From the NCBI GenBank assembly GCA_038244815.1, contig JBBRTB010000021.1, forward strand, positions 1 to 64,000: a stretch of 64,000 nt of DNA, written 5' to 3'. The stretch is from DASVHS01 sp038244815. Lineage in GTDB: Bacteria > Acidobacteriota > Thermoanaerobaculia > Gp7-AA8. Positions 1 through 9,123 of the stretch are shown in pieces. Every line of letters begins with the position of its first letter. The stretch's first letter is position 1. The position numbers and the translations under genes were made by a program. The notes beneath the pieces are model-generated. The model did not search any database. It was not told where the DNA came from and saw only the letters and a program-made list of their open reading frames with translations.

Positions 1-132
1 AACAAAACCGAGTATCGAGACCTCGGCGCCAACTACTACGAGCAACGCTACCGCGAACGTCTCCTCAACTCACTGAAAAAAAAGGCCGCCACTCTCGGCT
101 TTCATCTCACTCCGGCACAGGAGGTTCATTAG
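1..132 (+). pseudogene. C-terminal tail of a transposase-like protein (5' end outside window)
   Basis: Frame 1 is open from the first base to a TAG at 130-132 and gives 43 codons. The peptide has a Y-R-D-L-G-A-N-Y-Y stretch followed by a basic helix and the ending T-L-G-F-H-L-T-P. That pattern recalls the C-terminal end of several insertion-sequence transposases, but I cannot name the IS family. It sits directly against a truncated phosphodiesterase gene, which is what an old insertion leaves behind. Whether the rest of the transposase is intact upstream cannot be seen. Confidence 0.4.
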
Positions 133-137
133 AAGCC

Positions 138-167
138 GCGAAGCCGGCGAGGAATCTGGGCGGGGGC
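138..167. repeat. Half copy of a dispersed inverted-repeat element
   Basis: The stretch CGAGGAATCTGGGCGGGGG and its left flank match one arm of the paired-arm element at 12311-12405, and more loosely the one at 4664-4758. Only one arm is present, between the transposase tail and the truncated phosphodiesterase. Confidence 0.6.
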
Positions 168-189
168 ACCGCCGCAACGAGTTGAGAAC

Positions 190-612
190 ATGCGCATAGC
201 CGTCGGCGGTGAAGATGTGATCATCGCGCTGCGCGCGCTCGCTCCGGTGACGTTCGTCGACGGCAACAACGACGCCTCGGACGGCTTCGACGTCGTCCGC
301 GTCAGCGTTGGCGACTGCCGCGTACTCCTCACGCACATTCTTCCGCGCCCGGACGATCCGGCAAAGGGTGTCGTGGTCTCCCTGCGCCGCGAGCCGGCCG
401 ATGTCGTGGTGTTCGGACACAGTCACATCCCCTGCGACGAGCGGGTGAACGGCGTCTGGTACTTCAATCCCGGCAGCGCCGGTCCGCGCCGTTTCGACTA
501 TCCCGTGTCGGTCGGAACGATCGAGCGTGCGGAAGGCGGCTGGCGCGGTACCCACATCGGTCTGGACGAGAGGTCGGAGCGCGCGCTGGAGAGGTCGTTC
601 CGGACGACGTGA
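190..612 (+). pseudogene. 5'-truncated YfcE/MJ0936-type metallophosphoesterase
   Basis: The 140-residue reading frame carries the C-terminal two thirds of a calcineurin-like phosphodiesterase: a G-N-N-D metal motif near residue 26, G-H-S-H near residue 77, and N-P-G-S near residue 94. The first family motif (D-x-H with a following G-D), which supplies half of the di-metal site, is missing. Normal family members start 20-25 residues earlier. The frame is open back to the stop of the transposase-like tail at 132, so there is no hidden 5' end. I infer the 5' part was lost in a rearrangement and the product, if made, is probably inactive. The ATG at 190 is only the first available start. Confidence 0.6.
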
Positions 613-690
613 CGAATCCGTTGGCGGAACAGGGACTGTGACCCTACGCACTTTACGGAATTCCGCCTGTGCGCGCACAATCCTTGTGCC

Positions 691-1323
691 TTGACCGGTC
701 CCCAACCCGATTACCGCCGCGGCGCACAACGGCTTGTTCTGCCGAAGGCGGTTCCGGCGACCTTCGGCGGATTCCCCGCGCGAGTTATCGAGATGAGCCT
801 GCTGGGGTGTCAGATCGAGCACACGGACCGCCTGACTCCTCGCGCCTGCCTGGCCCTTCGCTTCAAATGGCGCGGAGAGCTCACTCGCATCGACGCCACC
901 ATCATCCGTTCGGAGATGAGATCAACCGGCGGAAAGCCTTCTTACGTGTCCGGACTGGAGTTCTGCAAGTCGATCGATCAATCTCCTGCCGTGATCCGCG
1001 AGGTCGTCGAATGGCTCGTCGAATCGGGCGTCAAAAGTGAAATCCTCGCCGAGCCCCCGGCTCCGGCATCCGAACCTCCTGATGATGAGCCGGAAGTTCT
1101 GGATGCACCGTATCTTCAGTGCGTGTACTCCGGAAGCGAATGGACGAGGTTCTACGTCGATGACCCGAAGCAGCCCGGCGAAGGCTTCACCATCGCCGCG
1201 CCGTCCAGCGACTCGGAGGCCGACGTTCTCTGTCGCGCCTACCAGTCCGCCAACGCCGAGAAGCGGCGAGCCATGCGCGCATCGTTCGAGTTCGCGATCG
1301 CACATCCACGAGAGAAGAAATAG
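691..1323 (+). CDS. PilZ-domain protein, likely cyclic-di-GMP receptor
   Basis: The first 100 residues form a PilZ domain: an R-x-x-x-R motif at residues 10-14 and the second motif as E-M-S-L-L-G around residues 34-39 (usual form D/N-x-S-x-x-G). These residues clamp intercalated c-di-GMP in the family; the Glu in place of Asp/Asn is a mild deviation. The C-terminal half (about residues 130-210) is acidic and proline-rich at first, then compact, with no domain I recognise. The only plausible start is TTG at 691, without a clear Shine-Dalgarno, so the N-terminus is uncertain. It precedes lolD by 68 bases on the same strand. A diguanylate cyclase and an MshEN-type PilB elsewhere in the window fit a c-di-GMP role. 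Confidence 0.72.
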   Translation: MTGPQPDYRRGAQRLVLPKAVPATFGGFPARVIEMSLLGCQIEHTDRLTPRACLALRFKWRGELTRIDATIIRSEMRSTGGKPSYVSGLEFCKSIDQSPAVIREVVEWLVESGVKSEILAEPPAPASEPPDDEPEVLDAPYLQCVYSGSEWTRFYVDDPKQPGEGFTIAAPSSDSEADVLCRAYQSANAEKRRAMRASFEFAIAHPREKK

Positions 1324-1391
1324 CGCAAGGAGACTGCTCCATCACAGGAATCCCGGGAAAAATCAGCGTGAAGAATGGATAATCGCCGCGA

Positions 1392-2051
1392 ATGCCCTTC
1401 CTCGATGCGCGCGGCCTCTCCAGGACCTACCGCAACGCCGAGGTGCCGGTCGAGGTCTTTCGCGATCTGACCATCGAGGTCGAGCGCGGCGAGATGCTGG
1501 CCATCGTCGGCCCCTCCGGCATCGGCAAATCGACGCTCCTCCACCTCCTGGGCGGACTCGATCGGCCGGATAGCGGCCGGATCGTCGTCGGTGACCGCGA
1601 CCTCACCTCGATGTCCAACGACGAGCTCGCGAAGTTTCGAAACCGCAACGTCGGGTTCGTCTTCCAGTTCCATCATCTTCTGCCCGAGTTCAGCGCGGAG
1701 GAGAACGTGGCCATGCCCGGCTGGATCGGCAAATTTCCGGCCGGCGAGGCGTTGCGCAAAGCAGCGGCGCTGCTCGCGGAGCTCGGTCTGGAAGCGAGGC
1801 GCCGGCATTTTCCCAACCAGCTCTCAGGCGGCGAGCAGCAGCGGGTGGCCATCGCCCGCGCACTTCTGACCGATCCACTCCTCTTTCTCGCCGACGAGCC
1901 CACGGGAAATCTAGACCTCGAGACGAGCGAGAAGGTCTTCGAGATGATGCGGGAATGCCACCGCAAGCGTGGCCTGACCTCGGTGCTGGTGACGCACAAT
2001 CCCGACCTGGCATCCCGATGCGATCGCGTTTTTGAAATGAAGCAGCGCTAG
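1392..2051 (+). CDS. lolD: LolD-like ABC transporter ATP-binding protein
   Basis: A 219-residue ABC ATPase of the LolD/MacB (FtsE-like) group, which in the Lol system powers release of lipoproteins from the inner membrane to LolA. Walker A G-P-S-G-I-G-K-S-T is at residues 40-48, the signature L-S-G-G-E-Q-Q-R at 144-151, Walker B L-L-F-L-A-D-E-P at 163-170, and the switch His at 202. Length matches LolD (about 220-235). No LolC/E permease is adjacent: the next intact gene is clpC, and a decayed copy of the lolD 3' end lies in between. It could serve another MacB-type permease encoded elsewhere. Confidence 0.82.
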   Translation: MPFLDARGLSRTYRNAEVPVEVFRDLTIEVERGEMLAIVGPSGIGKSTLLHLLGGLDRPDSGRIVVGDRDLTSMSNDELAKFRNRNVGFVFQFHHLLPEFSAEENVAMPGWIGKFPAGEALRKAAALLAELGLEARRRHFPNQLSGGEQQRVAIARALLTDPLLFLADEPTGNLDLETSEKVFEMMRECHRKRGLTSVLVTHNPDLASRCDRVFEMKQR

Positions 2052-2074
2052 ATCGAAGACATTCGGCACTTCTT

Positions 2075-2199
2075 ACCGATCTGCTTCACGTTCTCGCCCA
2101 CGAGCCCGGGGAATCTCGACCTCGAAACGAGTGCTGGTGACCCGCGATCCTGACCTGGCATCTCGATGTGATCGGGGTTTGGAAACGAAGCAGCGGTAG
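2075..2199 (+). pseudogene. Decayed partial tandem copy of the lolD 3' end
   Basis: This 125-bp stretch repeats the end of lolD (about 1870-2051) with point changes and one internal deletion. It begins with a copy of the Walker B region (ACCGATC, then TTCTCGCC and CGAGCCC), runs through GACCTCGAAACGAG, skips about 57 bases of the parent (roughly 1928-1983), and resumes at TGCTGGTGAC up to a terminal AAGCAGCGGTAG that mirrors the lolD stop. It has no start and is not a functional gene. It fills the gap between lolD and clpC, so it also forms the immediate upstream region of clpC. Confidence 0.85.
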
Positions 2200-2225
2200 A
2201 ATTGGGTGAGACCACAGAGACAACC

Positions 2226-4658
<2,433 letters not shown>

Positions 4659-4663
4659 CCCCC

Positions 4664-4758
4664 CGTCATTCCGAGCGCCGAAGCGCGCGAGGAATCCGGG
4701 TGGGGGCGCGCGTTTCCGCTTCCCGGATTCCCTCGCCGTCGCAGCGGCCCGGAATGGA
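4664..4758. repeat. Dispersed inverted-repeat element, diverged copy
   Basis: Left arm (about 4664-4707) begins GTCATTCCGAGCG and contains GCGAGGAATCCGGG. Right arm (about 4722-4758) contains CCCGGATTCC and ends CCCGGAATGGA. The arms can pair as a long hairpin just after the clpC stop, where it may assist termination. It belongs to the same family as the cleaner copy at 12311-12405. Confidence 0.75.
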
Positions 4759-4872
4759 CGTAGCCGGCTGACCGCCGCGGCGAGCAAAGCGTCAGAACCG
4801 AAGAGACCTGCGCGTCAGGCGAGATCACGGTGCGCGATCCGAAGGTAAGGCACGATCGGACCACGACCTCTG

Positions 4873-4893
4873 CGCGAGATCCGTTAGGCTGAC
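4873..4893 (+). repeat. Left 21-bp direct repeat with integron-like core
   Basis: This 21-mer (CGCGAGATCC followed by GTTAGGC and TGAC) matches 6285-6305 at 19 of 21 positions in the same orientation. The core GTTAGGC (4883-4889) fits the attC consensus GTTRRRY. No matching RYYYAAC box or clear attC stem was found upstream, so a true attC site is not established. Confidence 0.5.
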
Positions 4894-4969
4894 GACAAGT
4901 TCGGGAGATCGATCACCAGAGTTCACCGTTGGCGCGAGAATAGTCGCACCTGTTGAGTGGAGCGAACGA

Positions 4970-5422
4970 ATGCTTTCAGCAATCGGCATCCTTGCCTGGG
5001 TCGTTCTCTTTGTCTTTGCCCTACGCGGCGCGCGATGGGCTTATGCGATTTTCGTGATCCTCGCATTTGTCTGGATCCCGGCGCGCACCGGTTTTCAGCT
5101 CCACCGACCGCCTTGCCAGATGCAGTTCACGCTCGATCTCGCTCTCGATTCGGTCGTGAAGTACAAGCACATTTCTCTGTGGGGAGCGTTCTTTCTGATG
5201 ACGTGGGTCCAATTTCGACGCAGTCGTTATGCACTACTCATCGCTGCGATAGCGACGATTGCTGTCGGCATTCTTATTGAGATCGAGGAAGGTGCAACCG
5301 GCACAGGTTATTGCCGCGCAACCGACCTGTTGCCCGACGGCGTCGGCGCGCTGATCGGCGCTGTCATCGCCACGCTGTGGAGAAGGCGTTCTGCGAAAGC
5401 AGTGCTACCTCCGACAGTCTGA
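4970..5422 (+). CDS. VanZ-like membrane protein
   Basis: A 150-residue protein with about four hydrophobic segments (about residues 2-18, 24-40, 60-75 and 88-104, with a last one near 125-138). It carries the VanZ-family signature of an acidic residue followed by R-x-x-D-x-x-x-D/N-x-x-G in the loop before the last helix: here E-I-E-E-G, then R-A-T-D-L-L-P-D-G-V-G. VanZ itself gives low-level teicoplanin resistance; most family members have no known substrate. It lies between the two 21-bp direct repeats, so I treat it as part of a possible mobile segment. Confidence 0.7.
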   Translation: MLSAIGILAWVVLFVFALRGARWAYAIFVILAFVWIPARTGFQLHRPPCQMQFTLDLALDSVVKYKHISLWGAFFLMTWVQFRRSRYALLIAAIATIAVGILIEIEEGATGTGYCRATDLLPDGVGALIGAVIATLWRRRSAKAVLPPTV

Positions 5423-5524
5423 ACGAGCCTGTCGTTCTGAAGCGCGCGCGGCCTGACTCCGGTTCCACGTTAAGGCACCGAGCCGCTGAAACCAAGATCA
5501 GCCGGACGGACGTAACTCCGCGCT

Positions 5525-5953
5525 TTATTGACGAGAGTTCGCCGCTGAGCCCCTGATTACGAAGTCACCTTCAGGTGATGCCGCCTTAAGCAACGCGTCC
5601 AGTTTGTCCAGCGTTGGCACTGCTTCGCCTCGCTCATACCGTGCGTACGCGTTCCGGGAAGATGCGCCGAGGCGTGAGGCGACGTCTCGAAGCGACGAAC
5701 CGCTCGCCTCGCGCCGTCTCCGAAGAAGCAAGGCCGTCATGGCTGCGGCATTCGATCCGCTTACTTCGAATGTCTTCTTCCCGGTGGAGAATACGTGAGC
5801 GCGAAAACCTCTGCGATCAACCATGGTTTCCAGCCAGTCACCGATCATCTGCAGCGCTTCTGTTCTCGTTCTGCCCTGGGTCATAGCCTCGAGAAGCGGA
5901 ATTTCAGCCAGCCAGAATCGTCCGTCACGCGTCAAATTTCCTTCGAATCTCAC
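5525..5953 (-). CDS. hicB: HicB-like antitoxin with C-terminal helix-turn-helix
   Basis: A 142-residue HicB family antitoxin. The N-terminal half is the partially degraded RNase-H-like HicB fold (F-W-L-A-E-I-P, then G-R-T-R-T-E-A-L near residue 30). The C-terminal third is a Cro/C1-type helix-turn-helix (L-R-D-V-A-S-R-L-G through R-Y-E-R-G-E-A-V-P-T-L) that would bind its own operator. I place the start at GTG 5953, because the hicA stop TGA (5952-5950) overlaps it as GTGA, the normal hicAB junction. The continuous frame up to 6142 is artificial: it joins the hicA 5' half to hicB through a frameshift. Confidence 0.75.
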   Translation of the reverse strand: MRFEGNLTRDGRFWLAEIPLLEAMTQGRTRTEALQMIGDWLETMVDRRGFRAHVFSTGKKTFEVSGSNAAAMTALLLRRRREASGSSLRDVASRLGASSRNAYARYERGEAVPTLDKLDALLKAASPEGDFVIRGSAANSRQ

Positions 5954-6130
5954 TTTTGCTCCCTGCCGGCTCGTCGCAAAATCGCGCTCGCCAGTTGTTC
6001 GTTGATCTCTCGGTGCGGGAACCGCTTCTTCTCGCTCACCGTCGGTCCACACATCGTGCCGGCTACCAGATCTGAGAAAGCGCCAGCCGCAGTCGCTGAG
6101 CTGTGTCTCTAGACCGCGCCCATCTTTCAA
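5950..6130 (-). pseudogene. hicA: HicA-like toxin gene with a single frameshift
   Basis: The N-terminal half reads in the hicB frame: C-G-W-R-F-L-R-S-G-S-R-H-D-V-W has the conserved HicA Gly-Trp and the catalytic His (mRNA interferase fold). After V-P at about 6017 the homology moves to another frame: H-R-E-I-N-E-Q-L-A-S-A-I-L-R-R-A-G, ending at TGA 5952-5950. This is the usual HicA ending (P-R-H-R-E-I-N), with two bases missing (or one extra) near 6016. Restoring the frame gives a normal product of about 60 residues. Either the toxin is genuinely dead while the antitoxin is kept, or this is an assembly error. The start is probably TTG 6130 rather than GTG 6142, since the latter lies inside the candidate operator. 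Confidence 0.7.
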
Positions 6131-6134
6131 CTGT

Positions 6135-6155
6135 GTGTACACTCATCTGTGTACA
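6135..6155. promoter_or_regulatory. Candidate HicB operator: two GTGTACA repeats
   Basis: GTGTACA occurs at 6135-6141 and again at 6149-6155, 14 bp apart; each contains the palindrome TGTACA. They lie at the 5' edge of hicA, where autorepression by the HicB helix-turn-helix would be expected. Function is inferred. Confidence 0.4.
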
Positions 6156-6284
6156 GCTATTCCGCGCCGGCCAGCTCCACGCAGCAAGCCGTCGCAACCC
6201 GTCCGCGCCGGCGCTTCCGCGCGTCGTTGCTCGGAAGTACCATGGTCGTCGGCTTCGGCAAGCGGAACTGGCCACTCGGCTGAA

Positions 6285-6305
6285 CGCGTGATCCGTTGGG
6301 CTGAC
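6285..6305 (+). repeat. Right 21-bp direct repeat with integron-like core
   Basis: Second copy of the 4873-4893 repeat, with core GTTGGGC at 6295-6301. It closes the segment holding the VanZ-like gene and hicBA and lies five bases before the GTG of the next gene. Confidence 0.5.
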
Positions 6306-6309
6306 TAGC

Positions 6310-6796
6310 GTGGAGCACATCAACCTACCAGTTCTCGACAACTCCGGCGAGCGCGAAGTTACGCGCGAAGTCCTGGAAGTCGAGCCTCTCGGAACAAATA
6401 CGTTCCGTTTGTTGCACTCGCCCGCATTGATCAATGGTCTGGCTTCAGGTGACGTAATCACTCTGGCGCCAGAGTCACTCCCTGGATTCTCCGTGAAATC
6501 GCGCGGCGGCAACATTGCTGTGCTCGTCGCCTTCGAAAGTGACGAACTCAAACAGACCCTGGTGAACCAGATCGCCGCGAGCGTTCGAGCTTTGGGTGGC
6601 GAATACGAAGGCGGCCCTACCCAAGTCGGTGTGTTCACGGTTCCGGTTAAGGCCGGGTTTCCACGGATCGAGCGACTCTTTGCGAAACTAGCAAAACCAG
6701 TCGAGCGTCAATTGGTGGTACGGCAACGTTTACGGCCGCGATGGGCAGCCTCTTCGCTGGTGGGAACGCCGCGGCGCGGTCTTCTGGCCGAGCTGA
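6310..6796 (+). pseudogene. DUF4265-like gene with a late frameshift
   Basis: From GTG 6310 the frame encodes a DUF4265-like protein of unknown function: the core L-G-T-N-T-F-R-L and G-L-A-S-G-D-V-I-T-L (residues about 27-60) is typical. Near 6693-6697 (an AAAA run) homology moves from frame 1 to frame 2, where the family's C-terminal signature W-W-Y-G-N-V-Y-G-R-D-G-Q-P-L-R-W-W appears and ends at TGA 6794-6796. The uninterrupted frame to 6816 instead ends in an arginine-rich tail unlike the family. So there is a one-base insertion, or a sequencing error in the homopolymer. Confidence 0.65.
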
Positions 6797-6886
6797 AGGG
6801 CCAACGTCGTTGTTGAGGTCTGGGTTCAAGGTCGCCCGTCGTGCTGCAAGCAAGGTCCGTAATCCCCGTGGCTGTAAGCTGACCGC

Positions 6887-7879
6887 ATGCGGTATCTGCC
6901 GTACATCGAGACCACGCCGGTTCCGAACATCATCGTCGACGGGGCTGCGAACCCAGGGACGATCCTGACGCTCTCGCATTGGCCGAAGAGCGGCACGCCG
7001 GCCGAGCTGAAGGCCGACACGTCGGCGGAGATCGCATTCAACTACCTCCACGCGCCGCGATTTCACGTTCGAGCGGACGTGGTGTCGAACAACCACTTCG
7101 ACGAGGACGGCCTCGTGGGCATCTTCACCCTGATGGACCCCGCCACGGCGGAGCGACATCGAGGGCTGCTCATCGATGTGGCGCAGACCGGAGACTTCGG
7201 CGTCTTCAGCAGGAGGGAAGCGGCACGGATCGTATTCACGCTCTCCGCGTACGCCGATGCGGACACCTCTCCGCTCCCGGCGAAGATTTTCAAAAAGCCT
7301 TACCCGGAGCTGGCCGCCCAACTGTATGTCGAGCTCCTGGCCCTTCTGCCGCGCCTGCTCACGAATGTGAGCGACTTCCGATCGCTCTGGGAAGAGGAGG
7401 ACGCCAGGCTCACGGCGAGCGAAGAGCTCGTTGCCAGCCGGCGCATCACCATCGAGGAGCGGCCGGACCTCGACCTGGCCGTCGTCCGCCTCCCCGAGGA
7501 TCTGGATGCGCATCGCGTGCATCGATTCACCCAGCGACAGCTCGCCGAGTGCCACCCGTTTGCTCTTCACAACGCGACGGCTCGCAGCCGGCTGCTGCTC
7601 GTGCAGGGGAAGCGCGTGGAGCTTCAATACCGCTACGAAGGCTGGGTGCAGATGGTCACCCGGAGAGTCGCACCGCGCGTCGACCTCACACCGCTGGCGA
7701 AGGAGCTGAATGACCAGGAGAAGTCGGGAGGCCGCTGGGTATTCGACGGAGTCGAGCGCATCACTCCCAGGCTTCAGCTGGAGGGCAGTCACCCGACGTC
7801 GATTCCGCCGGAACAGATCATCAACCGGGTCGAGCAGCATCTGCGGACGGGGCCACCAGCGTGGAATCCGTTCGATTGA
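6887..7879 (+). CDS. Conserved hypothetical protein (possibly DUF6687 family)
   Basis: A 330-residue soluble protein with no signal peptide or membrane segment. The N-terminal half has the sequence L-S-H-W-P-K-S-G-T-P followed by D-T-S-A-E-I, then N-N-H-F-D-E-D-G-L near residue 66. The His-x-Asp-x-x-Asp cluster looks like a metal or phosphate site reminiscent of DHH-type enzymes, but no full DHH motif set is present. I think this matches an uncharacterised family that I remember as DUF6687; the name should be verified. It starts at ATG 6887 and faces the convergent transglutaminase-like gene. No function can be assigned. Confidence 0.6.
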   Translation: MRYLPYIETTPVPNIIVDGAANPGTILTLSHWPKSGTPAELKADTSAEIAFNYLHAPRFHVRADVVSNNHFDEDGLVGIFTLMDPATAERHRGLLIDVAQTGDFGVFSRREAARIVFTLSAYADADTSPLPAKIFKKPYPELAAQLYVELLALLPRLLTNVSDFRSLWEEEDARLTASEELVASRRITIEERPDLDLAVVRLPEDLDAHRVHRFTQRQLAECHPFALHNATARSRLLLVQGKRVELQYRYEGWVQMVTRRVAPRVDLTPLAKELNDQEKSGGRWVFDGVERITPRLQLEGSHPTSIPPEQIINRVEQHLRTGPPAWNPFD

Positions 7880-7906
7880 GCTGCAGACGCTCCGACCGGG
7901 CGCGCG

Positions 7907-8521
7907 TTACCCGGGCCGCCGCCACAGGCCGGCCGCGTTCGATCCGAGGAGGCCGGCCTGGCGGATGTCCTCGCTGACTGGGCTGATCTCTTTGGATTTG
8001 CCGCGCGGAAGCTTCCAGGCACGCGGTGCGGAATCGATGACGCGATCGACGTAGAGAAGCTTTCCCCCGCTGAAACGCCAGCCGCGCGCTTCGAACCGCT
8101 CCAGATCGATCGGAACCGTGAAGGCGCGCATGGTCCGTTTCCCGTAGACGTTGTAGAAACCGTCGAAGTAGCTGAGGCCCAGCGCCTCATAGGAGTAGAC
8201 CGGCTCGCGCGAGCGCAGCGTCGTGAAGTTCGACTTGGCCACGCTGCCCCAGCGTCCTCCGCTCTCGTAGAGCGCCACGCAATGGCCGTCATCCTCGACG
8301 GCATCCATCCACATGATCCGCGGCTCGTGTCCAAGCTCGCGCAGAGCGGCGGCTGCGAACAGGGCGCCGCTGTAACACTGCGCTTTGCGCCTGCGAAGAA
8401 CGGCCCGCGGCGACGACGCCCCACCCTTCTCGTCATACGCCAGCTCGTCGAGGAACTGCTGGATGTGCGCCGGCGTCCGCAACCGCGCCAGAACCGCGCG
8501 CTCGCCGTGTGTCCATCTCAT
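7907..8521 (-). CDS. Transglutaminase-like (papain-fold) protein
   Basis: A 204-residue protein with the transglutaminase-like core. A Cys in K-A-Q-C-Y-S-G-A-L-F-A-A-A-A-L-R (about residue 47) opens a helix, followed by L-G-H-E-P, and a His in E-D-D-G-H-C-V-A-L-Y (about residue 76) gives the second catalytic residue; a third polar residue follows in the next strand. I start at ATG 8521 because upstream residues in the open frame are arginine-rich out-of-frame bioY. It lies 23 bases after bioY on the same strand. Whether it is a protease, amidase or inactive scaffold is unknown. Confidence 0.6.
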   Translation of the reverse strand: MRWTHGERAVLARLRTPAHIQQFLDELAYDEKGGASSPRAVLRRRKAQCYSGALFAAAALRELGHEPRIMWMDAVEDDGHCVALYESGGRWGSVAKSNFTTLRSREPVYSYEALGLSYFDGFYNVYGKRTMRAFTVPIDLERFEARGWRFSGGKLLYVDRVIDSAPRAWKLPRGKSKEISPVSEDIRQAGLLGSNAAGLWRRPG

Positions 8522-8544
8522 ACTGGCGATGAGGCGTGTCGGAC

Positions 8545-9123
8545 TTACCGTGCGATGAGCCGCTGCGCCTGCGGCAGCAACGCCGCGGCGATGGCGATCT
8601 TGACGACGTCGGCGGTGACGAACGGCGCGACCCCGGCAACGAACGCTGTGCGCGAACCCATGAGCACCGCCAGCCACGACCAGCCGCCGGCGTAAATCAC
8701 GGCCAGGGCCAGGAGCATGCCTGACACCGCACGCACGACGGTGGAGCCCCAGTTCTTCTCGGAGAACCAGCCGGCCACGAACGCGGCCAGCGGATACGAC
8801 CAGAGATATCCGGCCGTCGGTCCGACGAGCCACGCCGACCCGCCGTGGAACTGCGCGAACACCGGCGCGCCGCTCGCTCCTTCGAAGAGATAGAGCGCCG
8901 CCGCGGCCGCGCCGCGCTTCGATCCGAGGACCACGCCGACGAGGAGCACGGCCAGAGGTTGCATGGTCAGCGGCACGGGCGAGAACGGCACGTCGATGGC
9001 GATCTGCGCGGCGATGGCGATGACGGCGCTGGCGGCGACCACGAGCATCACGTTCGTCACCGCGCTGCCGCGGATCACGCGCTCATTCAGCAATCGCGGG
9101 ATGGTCAGCGTCTCGTTCATCAT
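8545..9123 (-). CDS. bioY: BioY, biotin transporter substrate-binding membrane subunit
   Basis: A 192-residue membrane protein matching BioY, the S-component of ECF-type biotin uptake. The conserved P-V-P-L-T-M-Q-P-L-A-V-L-L-V-G segment (about residues 48-62) and the G-P-T-A-G-Y-L-W-S-Y-P motif (about 101-111) are both present, with five to six hydrophobic helices. No bioM/bioN energising genes are adjacent, so it may work alone or with a shared ECF module. Its start overlaps the 3' end of the upstream exporter gene by 41 bases, suggesting co-transcription. A biotin-protein ligase gene lies 6.5 kb away. Confidence 0.9.
   Translation of the reverse strand: MMNETLTIPRLLNERVIRGSAVTNVMLVVAASAVIAIAAQIAIDVPFSPVPLTMQPLAVLLVGVVLGSKRGAAAAALYLFEGASGAPVFAQFHGGSAWLVGPTAGYLWSYPLAAFVAGWFSEKNWGSTVVRAVSGMLLALAVIYAGGWSWLAVLMGSRTAFVAGVAPFVTADVVKIAIAAALLPQAQRLIAR

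Larger units (their letters stand above)
4659..4969. other. Gene-free 311-bp spacer between clpC and the VanZ-like gene
   Basis: The first third is an inverted-repeat element (listed separately). The rest has no credible ORF or tRNA. It contains a 21-bp direct-repeat copy at 4873-4893. The ATG at 4970 is preceded by GGAGCGA, a usable ribosome site. Confidence 0.6.

Noticed and set aside
5525..6142. A genuine HicA-HicB fusion protein or programmed frameshift
   Set aside because: The linker between the halves has no homology, while the other frame restores exact HicA ending and the GTGA overlap; no slippery heptamer is seen at the shift.
4740..6310. Complete attC sites
   Set aside because: Only the right-hand GTTRRRY core is present at each repeat; no matching RYYYAAC partner or imperfect palindrome could be drawn, so the integron idea stays a hypothesis.
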